A stretch of 21,605 bases of DNA from Candidatus Thorarchaeota archaeon (GCA_016839245.1 JAEOUN010000083.1:1-21605); one strand, 5' to 3'. Positions 13,454 through 21,360 are shown, counted from the stretch's first letter. Translations and numbers: made by a program. The notes: generated by a model not told the origin, from the letters alone.

Positions 13454-14428
13454 CTACACAATACTGCGAATTGCTTCTGCAATCCTTTTGTTATCAGGAA
13501 TGAAGTAGTTTTCTAGGGGTGGACTAAAGGGAACTGGGGTGTCAGGTGCATTCACTCTCTTTATTGGTGCATCTAACCAATCGAATGCTTCCTCTTGAAC
13601 AATAGCCGCAACCTCTGCAGTTGTAGCACCAGTCCGTGTTTCCTCAGTAATTAGGACTAATCTACCTGTCTTCTTCACAGATTCAATAAGGGTCTTCTTG
13701 TCCAAAGGAGCAAGTGTTCGTGGATCAATGACCTCTACACTGATGCCTTCTTTTGCAAGTTCTTCTGCGACTTCAAGTGCCTTGTGAACCATGATGAATG
13801 TGCCCCAGACTGTGACATCTGCTCCTTCTCTGCGTACCTTTGCTTCGCCGAAGGGGATTAGATACTCCTTATCCGGCACTTCCTCTTTCTTATCATAAAC
13901 GAGCTTATGTTCTGCAAAGAGTACAGGATCAGGGTCTCTAATTGCAGTCTTAATTAATCCCTTGACATCTGATGCAAATGCTGGTACTGCTATTTTGAGT
14001 CCTGGGGTATGCATAAACCAAGCTTCAAGACTTTGGGAGTGGTGTGATGCGATATTCTTTCCACCGCCAAAAGCTGTTCTAAGAACAAGTGGCACGGATG
14101 TCTGCCCACCAAACATATACCTCATTTTGGCAGCCTGATTACAGATTTGATCCATTGCGAGAGAAATCAAGTCTCCAAACATGATCTCTGCGACTGGAAT
14201 CATCCCAGTGATGGCTGCTCCAACCGCTGCTCCCGCAATAGTATTCTCAGAGATTGGCGTATCTCGAACTCTATCGACACCAAATTCCTCCGCCAGTCCC
14301 TTTGTGACCTTGAATGCTCCTCCCCAATTGATACCAATATCTTCTCCGAGTAGAAACACTCTCTCATCACGTTTCATTTCTTCTCGAAGTCCTGCAGTCA
14401 ATGCATCTCGGTATGTCATCTCAGTCAT
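13454..14428 (-). CDS. 2-oxoacid dehydrogenase E1 beta subunit (pyruvate/acetoin type)
   Basis: The 324-residue protein is a transketolase-type pyrimidine-binding plus C-terminal transketolase domain subunit. Recognisable segments are 'LLGEDIGINWGGAFKVTKGL', 'RVRDTPISENTIAGAAVGAA', 'VPLVLRTAFGGG' and 'HHSQSLEAWFMHTPGLKIAV', then 'SVEVIDPRTLAPLDKKTL' and 'LVLITEETRTGATTAEVAA' in the C-terminal domain. The conserved Glu (SENTIAG) activates thiamine diphosphate. His-His in 'ASHHSQS' is the usual active-site pair. It starts directly after the E1-alpha stop (TAA-ATG, no gap) with GGAGG eight bases upstream in the E1-alpha coding end. It forms the alpha2-beta2 E1 with that subunit. Confidence 0.95.
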   Translation of the reverse strand: MTEMTYRDALTAGLREEMKRDERVFLLGEDIGINWGGAFKVTKGLAEEFGVDRVRDTPISENTIAGAAVGAAITGMIPVAEIMFGDLISLAMDQICNQAAKMRYMFGGQTSVPLVLRTAFGGGKNIASHHSQSLEAWFMHTPGLKIAVPAFASDVKGLIKTAIRDPDPVLFAEHKLVYDKKEEVPDKEYLIPFGEAKVRREGADVTVWGTFIMVHKALEVAEELAKEGISVEVIDPRTLAPLDKKTLIESVKKTGRLVLITEETRTGATTAEVAAIVQEEAFDWLDAPIKRVNAPDTPVPFSPPLENYFIPDNKRIAEAIRSIV

Positions 14429-15403
14429 TTAATTCGCCTCCGTATAGACATCATCAAGCACCTCTTCTGGTGCTGGATAATCGGATTTCTTAGCAAACTC
14501 GGCCGCTTTGTCAACTTCTTTCTGAAGTACAGTCCGAATCTTCTCCGCCTCTTTTTCAGTGATTGCTCCTTGTTCGATTGCTATCTTCTTAATGACTTCC
14601 ACTGCATCTCTCTCAGGACTAAGCCAATAATCTGCTTCTTCTTTAGGTCTGTATTTTGCAGGATCAAATCTTGAATGCCCTTTCATCCGATATGTCTGAC
14701 ATTCGATGAGGGTGGGACCTCCTCCCTCTCTTGCTCTCTTTACTGCTTCAACAGTAGCCTCATAGACTTCTAAGGCATTATTGCCATTAACTGTTTTTGC
14801 TGGAATACAATAAGCCTCTGCTCTTTGTGATATTGTTGAACTGGGACATGTTAGTTTTATTGGAGTTCCCATTGCATAGAAATTATTCTCAACAATCCAG
14901 ACCAGTGGTAGTTTCCAAATTGCTGACATATTCAACGATTCTCCAAAAGTTCCATTATTTGAAGCGCCATCTCCAAAGAAGCATGCGACCACATCCTCTG
15001 TCTTTCTCATCTGACATGATAGTGCTGCTCCTACTGCAATTGGTAGTCCTGAAGCAACAACTCCTGTAGCACCAAGGACTCCTGTATCGAATTGTGTGAT
15101 GTGCATTGAACCGCCTTTTCCTTTACAAGATCCCGTCTTCCTGCCAAGTAATTCAGCAAGTGCTGCATTCATGTCAGCACCCTTAGCAATGACATGTCCA
15201 TGACCTCTATGGGTACTCTGAATCCAATCAGAGTCTTTGAGAGCGGCAGTAACTCCAGCCGCAACGCCTTCTTGCCCTAGATAGAGATGAAGGGTCCCTG
15301 GTACAATATTCTCTCCAAAGAGATCCCACACTTTTTCTTCAAATAATCGTATCTTCAGAGTTCGTTCGTATAGCTCTTTGAGTATTTTCTTTTCTCCTGT
15401 CAT
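14429..15403 (-). CDS. 2-oxoacid dehydrogenase E1 alpha subunit (pyruvate/acetoin type)
   Basis: The 324-residue protein carries the thiamine diphosphate motif 'FFGDGASNNGTFGESLNMS' (143-160) ending at 'VENNFYAMGT' (171-180). Other family segments are 'GQEGVAAGVTAAL', 'STHRGHGHVIAKG', 'GKGGSMHI', 'GATGVVASGLPIAVGAAL' and 'YRMKGHSRFDPAKYR', the last near the phosphorylation-loop region of mitochondrial E1. The 'LHLYLGQEGVA' and 'GKGGSMHI' pattern fits both pyruvate and acetoin dehydrogenases. First gene of the E1a-E1b-E2 operon. No strong Shine-Dalgarno precedes ATG 15403; the 360-base region upstream is shared with the divergent formylmethanofuran dehydrogenase operon. E3 (lipoamide dehydrogenase) is not in the window. 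Confidence 0.95.
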   Translation of the reverse strand: MTGEKKILKELYERTLKIRLFEEKVWDLFGENIVPGTLHLYLGQEGVAAGVTAALKDSDWIQSTHRGHGHVIAKGADMNAALAELLGRKTGSCKGKGGSMHITQFDTGVLGATGVVASGLPIAVGAALSCQMRKTEDVVACFFGDGASNNGTFGESLNMSAIWKLPLVWIVENNFYAMGTPIKLTCPSSTISQRAEAYCIPAKTVNGNNALEVYEATVEAVKRAREGGGPTLIECQTYRMKGHSRFDPAKYRPKEEADYWLSPERDAVEVIKKIAIEQGAITEKEAEKIRTVLQKEVDKAAEFAKKSDYPAPEEVLDDVYTEAN

Positions 15404-15563
15404 AGTTCAAACCACTGTCTAAAAATGATTGAGAGCTTCAGAAGGCTCCCGCGAGCTGTAGTTGATAAAGTCTTCGACATAGCTTAATGATTCATTTTTC
15501 TTTTCTATCTTCGTTATTTTTAGAATCTCATATCGTTATATTAGTAAACATGACTATTTAATG

Positions 15564-15579
15564 TGTGTTTATATACACA
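15564..15579. promoter_or_regulatory. TATA box within a TGTGT/ACACA dyad
   Basis: TGTGTTTATATACACA is an inverted repeat (TGTGT / ACACA) whose centre, TTTATATA, is a good TATA box for the fmd operon and reads TATATAAA in the other direction. A further ACAC and a TGTGT follow within 25 bases. A regulator binding here could affect both operons. Confidence 0.5.
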
Positions 15580-15617
15580 AACACTTTAAGAAAGCTGTGT
15601 ATTTGTTAAAAAGAATA

Positions 15618-15687
15618 GGGATGTGGAATCTCGGATGTTACGCTGAGACTAAAATGTTGGATACGGATTGGGTATGTTCCGCATCCC
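15618..15687 (+). ncRNA. Candidate structured leader RNA of the formylmethanofuran dehydrogenase operon
   Basis: GGGATGTGGAA (15618-15628) pairs with TTCCGCATCCC (15677-15687) over 11 positions. The one non-Watson-Crick pair is U-G in plus-strand RNA but C-A in minus-strand RNA, so the fold favours the plus strand. Between them two smaller arms can form (TCTC/GAGA at 15629-15648 and ATAC/GTAT at 15661-15674), giving a three-way-junction shape. It begins about 43 bases after the TATA box and ends 80 bases before fmdD. It matches no riboswitch I know; a T-rich stretch after it could also end a free small RNA. Confidence 0.4.
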
Positions 15688-15766
15688 TTCCATTTCTTAT
15701 TTTACAGCAAGACTTCTTAACTAGATGTGATTTATAGCATTCTTGAAATCTTTAGGTGCATCCTCG

Positions 15767-16168
15767 ATGAGTTCGATAGTCATCAACGCAATTCTAACAA
15801 CTGGTCGCACACTGAAACAGGGACGTGGAATGGAACATGGAAAATTCAGTAAGGAATACTCTGATGAGATTTCAGTTTGCGAGATGGATTCTACCACACT
15901 CCAGACACTAGATGTTGCTGAAGGTTCACCTGTCCTCGTAAAGTCTGCTTTTGGAAGTGTTGTACTAAGGAGTCGAGTAAATAGAAATGCTGAACCTGGA
16001 GTTGTATTCATTCCCTGTGGTCCCTATGCAAACATGGTGATAGGTTCAGGAACAGAGGCAAATGGAATGCCTAATTTCAAGGGTATTCCTGTAGAGATTA
16101 TTTCCGCACCGTCCAGTGAAGTCTTACCTTTAGAGGAATTACTTCGTAAAACACTTGGAGGAGAATAA
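15767..16168 (+). CDS. fmdD: Formylmethanofuran dehydrogenase subunit D
   Basis: The 133-residue protein is the molybdopterin-dinucleotide-binding subunit, which in other oxidoreductases is the C-terminal domain of the large subunit. The family hallmark 'TTGRTLKQGRGMEHGKFSKEY' region is near the N terminus, and 'FIPCGPYANMVIGSGTEANG' with 'GMPNFKGIPVEI' lies in the C-terminal half. Start ATG 15767 has AGGTG eight bases upstream; an upstream TTG at 15743 gives a longer form with no family support. It ends directly before the TTG of fmdB and supplies the RBS for it. With B and A it should form part of the complex that reduces CO2 to formyl-methanofuran or the reverse. Whether the metal is tungsten or molybdenum cannot be told. 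Confidence 0.92.
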   Translation: MSSIVINAILTTGRTLKQGRGMEHGKFSKEYSDEISVCEMDSTTLQTLDVAEGSPVLVKSAFGSVVLRSRVNRNAEPGVVFIPCGPYANMVIGSGTEANGMPNFKGIPVEIISAPSSEVLPLEELLRKTLGGE

Positions 16169-17467
16169 TTGACTGAGCGCAAGGATCTCCTAGAGAATAT
16201 TGTCTGCCCATTTTGTGGTTGTCTCTGTGATGACTTGATAATTTCAATTGATGACAATAAGATTGTTGATAACCAAAACGGATGTGCGATAAGTAAAGCA
16301 AAGTTTCTTGGTCATACTGAAGGCCGGCTTCTTACTCCCACAATTAAATTTGGATTGAAACACAAGGAAGTCACACTTCAATCAGCAATAGAAAAGGCTG
16401 CTTCGATAATTACTAAATCCAAAAGGCTACTTGTATATGGATTAAGTTCCACCGAGAATGATGCTCACCGTGAAGCCTATAGAATAACAGAATATGTAGG
16501 TGGCGTTGTTGATAACACATCCTCTGTATGTCATGGTCCAACCATCCTTGGGAATCAGGAATCCGGTGAGCCCCAAGGCTCTTTGGCAGAAACAAGAAAT
16601 CGGGCTGATTTGGTGATATACTGGGGTGCAAATCCACAGTTTGCTCATCCTCGTCATATGAGTAGATATACAAAACCCTTGGGAGAATATACAAAAGAAC
16701 GTCAGATTTGGGTTTTTGATATTCGAAAGACCATTACTGCTTCAAGCGCAGATCGATTCATTAAGATTGAGTATGGTTGTGATTTGGAAATATTAGAATC
16801 TCTTCGAGCACTTTTGCGAGGAATTAAATTAGACACTACTTCTGTGGGTGGGTTGTCTCTAGCGGAACTCTCAGAGATTATCAATACTATGAAGACTGCG
16901 AAATATGGCGTACTCTTCTTTGGCCTTGGCTTGTCACAGTCAAAGGGGAAACATCACAATATCGATGCTGCAATTAGACTGGTTCAAGATCTCAATTCGT
17001 ACACTCGTTGGCATCTAATGCCAATGCGAGGCCATTATAATGTCACTGGAGCAAACAAGACCTCTACTTGGCAGACTGGATTTCCCTTTGCTGTTGACTT
17101 TAGTCGTGGATATCCACGTTATCAACCGGGTGAATACACAGCTGTTGATCTACTTATCAATGAAGAGTGTGATGCCCTTCTAAATATAGCAGCAGATCCT
17201 GTTGCTCATTTTCCAAAAAAAGCACTAAACCATCTAAGTCATATCCCCATCATCAATCTTGATCCTAAGAGGAATCTAACCTCCACGATAGCCACAGTGA
17301 ATATACCTACAGCTCTATCTGGCATCGAGTGTGATGGTGCGGCATCAAGAATGGATGGACTCCCATTATACCTCAAGAAAATTATTGACCCTCCTGAGGG
17401 AATTTTACCGGATCGTGAAATTCTGAAGATGCTCTATGATGCTGTTCGGAGGTCTGCATTAATATGA
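16169..17467 (+). CDS. fmdB: Formylmethanofuran dehydrogenase subunit B (W/Mo-bis-pterin catalytic subunit)
   Basis: The 432-residue protein carries the redox site that reduces CO2 to formate. The N-terminal [4Fe-4S] motif is 'VCPFCGCLCDDL' (Cys13, Cys16, Cys20) with Cys39 as the fourth ligand; Cys18 is an extra cysteine. 'NTSSVCHGP' gives Cys121 as the W/Mo ligand, a site that is selenocysteine in some methanogens. 'VIYWGANPQFAHPRHMSRY', 'RGHYNVTGANKTSTWQTGFP' and 'NIAADPVAHFPKKAL' are pterin-binding segments of the family. The start is TTG 16169, fixed by GGAGGAG seven bases upstream. Its stop overlaps the fmdA ATG (ATGA), indicating coupled translation and stoichiometric B/A synthesis. Confidence 0.95.
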   Translation: MTERKDLLENIVCPFCGCLCDDLIISIDDNKIVDNQNGCAISKAKFLGHTEGRLLTPTIKFGLKHKEVTLQSAIEKAASIITKSKRLLVYGLSSTENDAHREAYRITEYVGGVVDNTSSVCHGPTILGNQESGEPQGSLAETRNRADLVIYWGANPQFAHPRHMSRYTKPLGEYTKERQIWVFDIRKTITASSADRFIKIEYGCDLEILESLRALLRGIKLDTTSVGGLSLAELSEIINTMKTAKYGVLFFGLGLSQSKGKHHNIDAAIRLVQDLNSYTRWHLMPMRGHYNVTGANKTSTWQTGFPFAVDFSRGYPRYQPGEYTAVDLLINEECDALLNIAADPVAHFPKKALNHLSHIPIINLDPKRNLTSTIATVNIPTALSGIECDGAASRMDGLPLYLKKIIDPPEGILPDREILKMLYDAVRRSALI

Positions 17468-19206
17468 GTCATCAGTTTATTCTTCAGAATGGACGGATCT
17501 ATGATCCTCTTAATGGAATAGATGGCGAGGTAAAGGATCTCTGCATCTCTGATGGGAAAATCGTTGAGAAAGTGCCAGAGCGTTCTAAGAGAATCGACCT
17601 CAAGGGTCGCCTTGTCATGCCTGGAGGTGTTGACCTTCATTCCCATATTATCGGCTGCAAATTAGGTTATGGGCGAGCAATGTGCCCTGAGGATCATCGA
17701 GTAGATCCCGTGCCAAAGACAAAACACACTCGTAGTGGAGTTGGATACACGATGCCAAGTTCGTACATCATTGGTTATCGCTACTCCACAATGGGGTATA
17801 CAACGGTCATAGAGCCTGCACTCCCCGCTGTGAAAGCATTGGGAGCTTGGGAAGAGATTGAAGACTTGCCAATTCTTGAAACCGGAATGCTTCCAATGTT
17901 TTGTAACAGCATGATAACATTTCATTATCTGTCAGAGAAAGATACGAGTGGATTGGCTGCATATATTGCCTGGACTCTTGCCAAGATTGGAGGTCTTGGT
18001 GTCAAGGTTGTAAATCCTGGAGGAACCTATGCATGGGCACATGGTATTGACATCCGTGATATTGATACGCCCATCCCTGAATGGGAAATTACTCCCAGAG
18101 AGATAACTAGGGGTCTCTGCGAGGCTGTGGAAAACCTTGGACTTTCGCACCCTATGCATCTTCATCCAAACAATCTTGGACGTGTCGGAAATGTTGAAAC
18201 AACAATCAAACAACTTGATTGTGTGCGTGACATTCGAGGTCATGGGAGAAGAGACCACATTATCCACCTGGCCCATATGTCCTTTGACTGTCTAGGTACA
18301 TCAAATCCTAATAGTACAGACTGGAAGGACCTCACATCTGGAGGGCTGAAATTTGCCGATTACTTCAGAAAGAACAAACACTTCACCACGGACCTTGGTC
18401 AAATTACGTTTGGTCCCGCCACAACAATGACAGGTGATGGTCCCTTCGAATATTATCTCCATCAATTATCTGGCGAAAAATGGGCAAATGTGGCCGTAGA
18501 TGTCGAGCTACCTGGTGGCGCTGGAATTGTTCCGTATACCTATAATCCTAATTCCGCAGGCAACTCGATACAATGGGCTATTCCTCTTGAATTTGCATTG
18601 AGTGTTGATGATCTCTGGCGCGTTGTGATAAGCACAGATCATCCTAATGCTGGACCCTTTACTAAATACCCCCTTGTTCTCTCATGGCTCATGAGTAAGA
18701 AACAACGAAGTATTTGGTTGGCAAAGATACATCCTGCTGCTTCAGAGCAATCGACTCTTCCTGATATTGATAGAGAATGGACACTATATGATGTAGCAAT
18801 CTCTACTCGTGCAGCTCCTGCAAAGATACTAGGTCTTGATAGATTCAAGGGCCATCTTGGTACTGGTGCTGATGCAGACATTGCAGTATACGACATTGAT
18901 CCATTATCAACAGACCTTTCTGTAGCTCCTGATAAGATTCTGCGAACATTTGAGTCAACATATCTTACTATAGTGCATGGTGAGCAGGTAGTCAAGAGAG
19001 GTATAGTTAAGGATGCAATTCATGGGAGAGTATGGACTTGCAATCCGACATTAAACGATTCTCTAAAAACTCGTATCAACAATGAACTTGAGACTTTGAT
19101 GGGCAGGTGGTTTGCACACTCATTTGCCAATTATCCTGTTCCAGAACGCTACAGGTCTCATCTTGAACACAAGATAGACATTGATGCAACCGCTATTCCA
19201 ACATAA
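17464..19206 (+). CDS. fmdA: Formylmethanofuran dehydrogenase subunit A (amidohydrolase)
   Basis: Subunit A is a binuclear metal amidohydrolase that condenses formate with methanofuran (or a related amine). The 580 residues show the expected ligands: 'DLHSH' (His59, His61), Lys181 in 'GLGVKVVNPGG' (carboxylated in the family), 'PMHLHPNNLG' (His232/His234), 'IIHLAHMSF' (His268, His271) and 'ISTDHPNAGPF' with catalytic Asp392. Length and motif order match methanogen FwdA closely. The ATG overlaps the fmdB stop by four bases. The operon ends here: a nine-pair hairpin overlaps the stop codon. Subunit C, which in methanogens completes the core, is absent from the window, as are the ferredoxin-like F/G subunits. 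Confidence 0.96.
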   Translation: MSHQFILQNGRIYDPLNGIDGEVKDLCISDGKIVEKVPERSKRIDLKGRLVMPGGVDLHSHIIGCKLGYGRAMCPEDHRVDPVPKTKHTRSGVGYTMPSSYIIGYRYSTMGYTTVIEPALPAVKALGAWEEIEDLPILETGMLPMFCNSMITFHYLSEKDTSGLAAYIAWTLAKIGGLGVKVVNPGGTYAWAHGIDIRDIDTPIPEWEITPREITRGLCEAVENLGLSHPMHLHPNNLGRVGNVETTIKQLDCVRDIRGHGRRDHIIHLAHMSFDCLGTSNPNSTDWKDLTSGGLKFADYFRKNKHFTTDLGQITFGPATTMTGDGPFEYYLHQLSGEKWANVAVDVELPGGAGIVPYTYNPNSAGNSIQWAIPLEFALSVDDLWRVVISTDHPNAGPFTKYPLVLSWLMSKKQRSIWLAKIHPAASEQSTLPDIDREWTLYDVAISTRAAPAKILGLDRFKGHLGTGADADIAVYDIDPLSTDLSVAPDKILRTFESTYLTIVHGEQVVKRGIVKDAIHGRVWTCNPTLNDSLKTRINNELETLMGRWFAHSFANYPVPERYRSHLEHKIDIDATAIPT

Positions 19207-19225
19207 GATTTGAGCGTCAAATCTT
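19205..19225 (+). terminator. Hairpin overlapping the fmdA stop codon
   Basis: AAGATTTGA-gcg-TCAAATCTT is a perfect nine-pair stem with a three-base loop, beginning inside the TAA stop of fmdA and followed by TAATATG. The loop is short and the tail only weakly T-rich, so it may act as an mRNA 3'-end stabiliser rather than a strong terminator. Confidence 0.5.
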
Positions 19226-19258
19226 TAATATGAGAAGACTGTTTCCAATAGGTACTGA

Positions 19259-20059
19259 ATGAAGATGGCCAATAAAAAAGAAGTTTCATTCTCTGATTTG
19301 GGCCCTGGTTATGAAGGCATAGGTCCTTTTTATGATCTATTTGCAGATAATTCTGATATTCCGTTTTATATTCAATATGCCCGTGAAGTAGGGTCTCCTG
19401 TCCTCGACCTTGCTGCTGGAACCGGCCGGGTCACTTTTGCTCTGGCTCGTGATGGTCATGAGATTGTTGCATTAGACAATTCGCCTTCGATGTTGAATGT
19501 GGCTCGAGAGAGATTAAAGACTGAACAGTTAGAGAACGCGCAACGAATTTCTATCGTGGAAGGCGATATGACCGATTTTGAATTAAATCAAAAGTTCAGA
19601 TTGATTATTATTCCAGTATCTTTTGGGCACGCTCTCACTACGGAGGCTCAATTATCTACGCTGAGATGTATCAACCGACATCTAGATGATTCCGGTATCT
19701 TCATTCTTGATCTCTTTCCAGGTGCACTGCAACATGACCATGCTACTTTTGTTAATGGTCCTTTCGTTCTCTCAAATAACCAGACTATCGAACGACATGG
19801 TGAGATTCATACAGATTTTGTTGACCAATTAATGCGTATTGATCTTCGGTATATTGCCCGTAATTGGGATGAAGAAATAATACATGAGGTTGAAATCGTA
19901 TCAAGTGCTGCAATCATCTTCAACAGAGAAGTAGATCTTCTTCTCAGAATTACTGGTTTTGAGATTATAGATGAGTTAGGAACATATGACGGAGATCCCT
20001 ATACTCCTGAAAGTGGACGAAGACTGTTGATTCTACGAAAAGGAGTTCATGATTATTAG
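19259..20059 (+). CDS. Class I SAM-dependent methyltransferase
   Basis: The 266-residue protein has a Rossmann methyltransferase core: motif I 'PVLDLAAGTGRVTFALA' (47-63), acidic motif II 'IVALDNSPSMLNVARERL' (69-86), 'IVEGDMTDFEL' and the motif IV position 'LIIIPVSFGHALT'. 'LDDSGIFILDLFPG' follows, and the C-terminal part is beta-rich up to 'RRLLILRKG'. It resembles the small-molecule methyltransferases (UbiE/Cfa-type neighbours) with no substrate clue. Start ATG 19259 has AGGT five bases upstream; ATG 19265 is an alternative. It follows fmdA by 52 bases with a hairpin between, so it is probably transcribed separately. A hairpin overlaps its stop codon too. Confidence 0.88.
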   Translation: MKMANKKEVSFSDLGPGYEGIGPFYDLFADNSDIPFYIQYAREVGSPVLDLAAGTGRVTFALARDGHEIVALDNSPSMLNVARERLKTEQLENAQRISIVEGDMTDFELNQKFRLIIIPVSFGHALTTEAQLSTLRCINRHLDDSGIFILDLFPGALQHDHATFVNGPFVLSNNQTIERHGEIHTDFVDQLMRIDLRYIARNWDEEIIHEVEIVSSAAIIFNREVDLLLRITGFEIIDELGTYDGDPYTPESGRRLLILRKGVHDY

Positions 20060-20080
20060 AAAGGGAAAACTCCCTTTCTA
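20057..20080. terminator. Bidirectional hairpin between convergent genes, overlapping a stop codon
   Basis: TAGAAAGGGA-aaac-TCCCTTTCTA is a perfect ten-pair stem with a four-base loop; its first three bases are the TAG stop of the methyltransferase gene. It lies 39 bases beyond the end of the convergent beta-solenoid gene. Both strands can fold it, so it may end or protect both transcripts. Confidence 0.6.
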
Positions 20081-20118
20081 TAATCTTCTGTATATGGTGA
20101 AAGCCTATTTTGGATAAA

Positions 20119-21360
20119 CTATTGCACATCTTCTGGAGGTGGAAGTGAATCGACTTTCTTTGGTTCTATTCGAAATACTACACCACTCTCAGACTCAAGA
20201 ATTTCTGTGTAAAGGACTTCTCCCTCTACAATTGCATCTCTCTCAATGTAAATGACACGCCCATAGATACTTCCAACTCGGGCACGTTCTTCTATTCGGA
20301 TATCATCTCCATAAAGCGACTCTGTACGAGCGCGTTCACGAATGAGTATTTCTCGTGACTCAACAAATCCTTTCACTTCTGCTCGTTTACCAATTCTAAA
20401 ACCATCTGTTGCCTTTGTATAATGAGATGAAATTTCTCCGCCAACAATGATTCTGAAGGTTTCAATCCTTCCTTCGACCCTTATTGTTCCCCCAACCTTG
20501 ATCTTATCACCACATTTCAAATTACCATTGACTCCAATTGTACCACCAACATTCAAGCCACCATTAAGTTCAAGGTCCCCTTCAATCTTGACGGTACCGC
20601 CAACGTCAATTGTCTCACCCTTCGAGTTTCCGTTGAGTTTTATGGTGCCACCTACATCAATATCTCCGAATTCAAGATCGCCTTCTGATTTGAAGGTGCC
20701 ACCTATATCGATGCTAGTTATTTTAGAACCGGGACCGACCTTTCCAGAGCCACCCACATCAAGTTCCACGATTTCAATATCTTCCTCAGCTTTGAAGCTA
20801 CCACCGACTGATACCTTCTTGGCAATTCCTGAAACAACTTTGGCTGATCCGCCAGCATCTATCTCATCGGATTCAATTCTACCATGGACAGCTACTGATG
20901 CGCCACCAGAAATTCTCTCTGCTTTGCAGTCACCTTGTACTTTAATGGATGCCCCGCTAGTTAATCTCTGTGCCTCTGCATCTCCATTGACTTTGATGGA
21001 TGCTCCTGCTTTGGCTGAGATGCATTTTAGATTGCCACCAACATTTAGACTAGCACCTACTTCGACCTCACGAGTCTCAAGATTTCCATCGATTTCAAGA
21101 GATCCTTTCCTAGCATCTATTGATTTTGCTACAATCACGTCGCCTCTTACAACTATGCGATCTCTTGTTTTGAGTTCTATTCTACCACATCTGAGATTAC
21201 CATCAATTTCAAGTTCGTCATAGATTGTTAAAGTACCTGAGATTACAATCTCGTTACCTTGTTGGGGACTGAGAATCCGACAATTTCGAATCTCGACATC
21301 TCCTTCAATGGTTCCGAGTTCGACTTCATTTTCGTTTTTGAATTCTAATTTACTCGCCAT
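20119..21360 (-). CDS. Long bactofilin-like beta-solenoid (polymer-forming) protein
   Basis: The 413-residue protein is almost entirely made of 17-19-residue repeats built on 'GGS/GGT/GAS-hydrophobic-x-hydrophobic-x-G' patterns, for example 'VGGTIKLNGNSKGETIDVGG', 'IGGTFKSEGDLEFGDIDVGG' and 'GASIKVNGDAEAQRLTSG'. About 16 or more repeats lie between residues 60 and 340, predicting a right-handed beta-helix like bactofilins, but much longer than the usual single ~110-residue domain. The ends are less repetitive; the C-terminal tail 'VDSLPPPEDVQ' is disordered. No signal peptide or membrane segment is seen. ATG 21360 has GGTGA eight bases upstream, so it is preferred over the GTG at 21372. It could form cytoskeletal filaments or a scaffold; this is a family-based inference. 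Confidence 0.82.
   Translation of the reverse strand: MASKLEFKNENEVELGTIEGDVEIRNCRILSPQQGNEIVISGTLTIYDELEIDGNLRCGRIELKTRDRIVVRGDVIVAKSIDARKGSLEIDGNLETREVEVGASLNVGGNLKCISAKAGASIKVNGDAEAQRLTSGASIKVQGDCKAERISGGASVAVHGRIESDEIDAGGSAKVVSGIAKKVSVGGSFKAEEDIEIVELDVGGSGKVGPGSKITSIDIGGTFKSEGDLEFGDIDVGGTIKLNGNSKGETIDVGGTVKIEGDLELNGGLNVGGTIGVNGNLKCGDKIKVGGTIRVEGRIETFRIIVGGEISSHYTKATDGFRIGKRAEVKGFVESREILIRERARTESLYGDDIRIEERARVGSIYGRVIYIERDAIVEGEVLYTEILESESGVVFRIEPKKVDSLPPPEDVQ

Larger units (their letters stand above)
15404..15766. promoter_or_regulatory. Divergent control region between the oxoacid dehydrogenase and formylmethanofuran dehydrogenase operons
   Basis: This 363-base gene-free stretch separates two head-to-head metabolic operons. 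It holds a central TATA-containing dyad (15564-15579), a 70-nt predicted stem structure (15618-15687) and the fmdD Shine-Dalgarno AGGTG at 15754-15758. The part nearest E1-alpha (15404-15540) is AT-rich with no obvious structure. Both promoters must lie here. Confidence 0.7.

Noticed and set aside
15618..15687. TPP riboswitch, because CTGAGA occurs in the fold
   Set aside because: Only the CTGAGA word matches; the later CTGATC/CCAGCGTAGGGA-type thiamine core is absent and the helix order differs.
20447..21223. 258-residue plus-strand open frame opposite the beta-solenoid gene
   Set aside because: It is a Pro/Ser/Thr-rich shadow of the Gly-rich repeats on the minus strand; no RBS or known motif.
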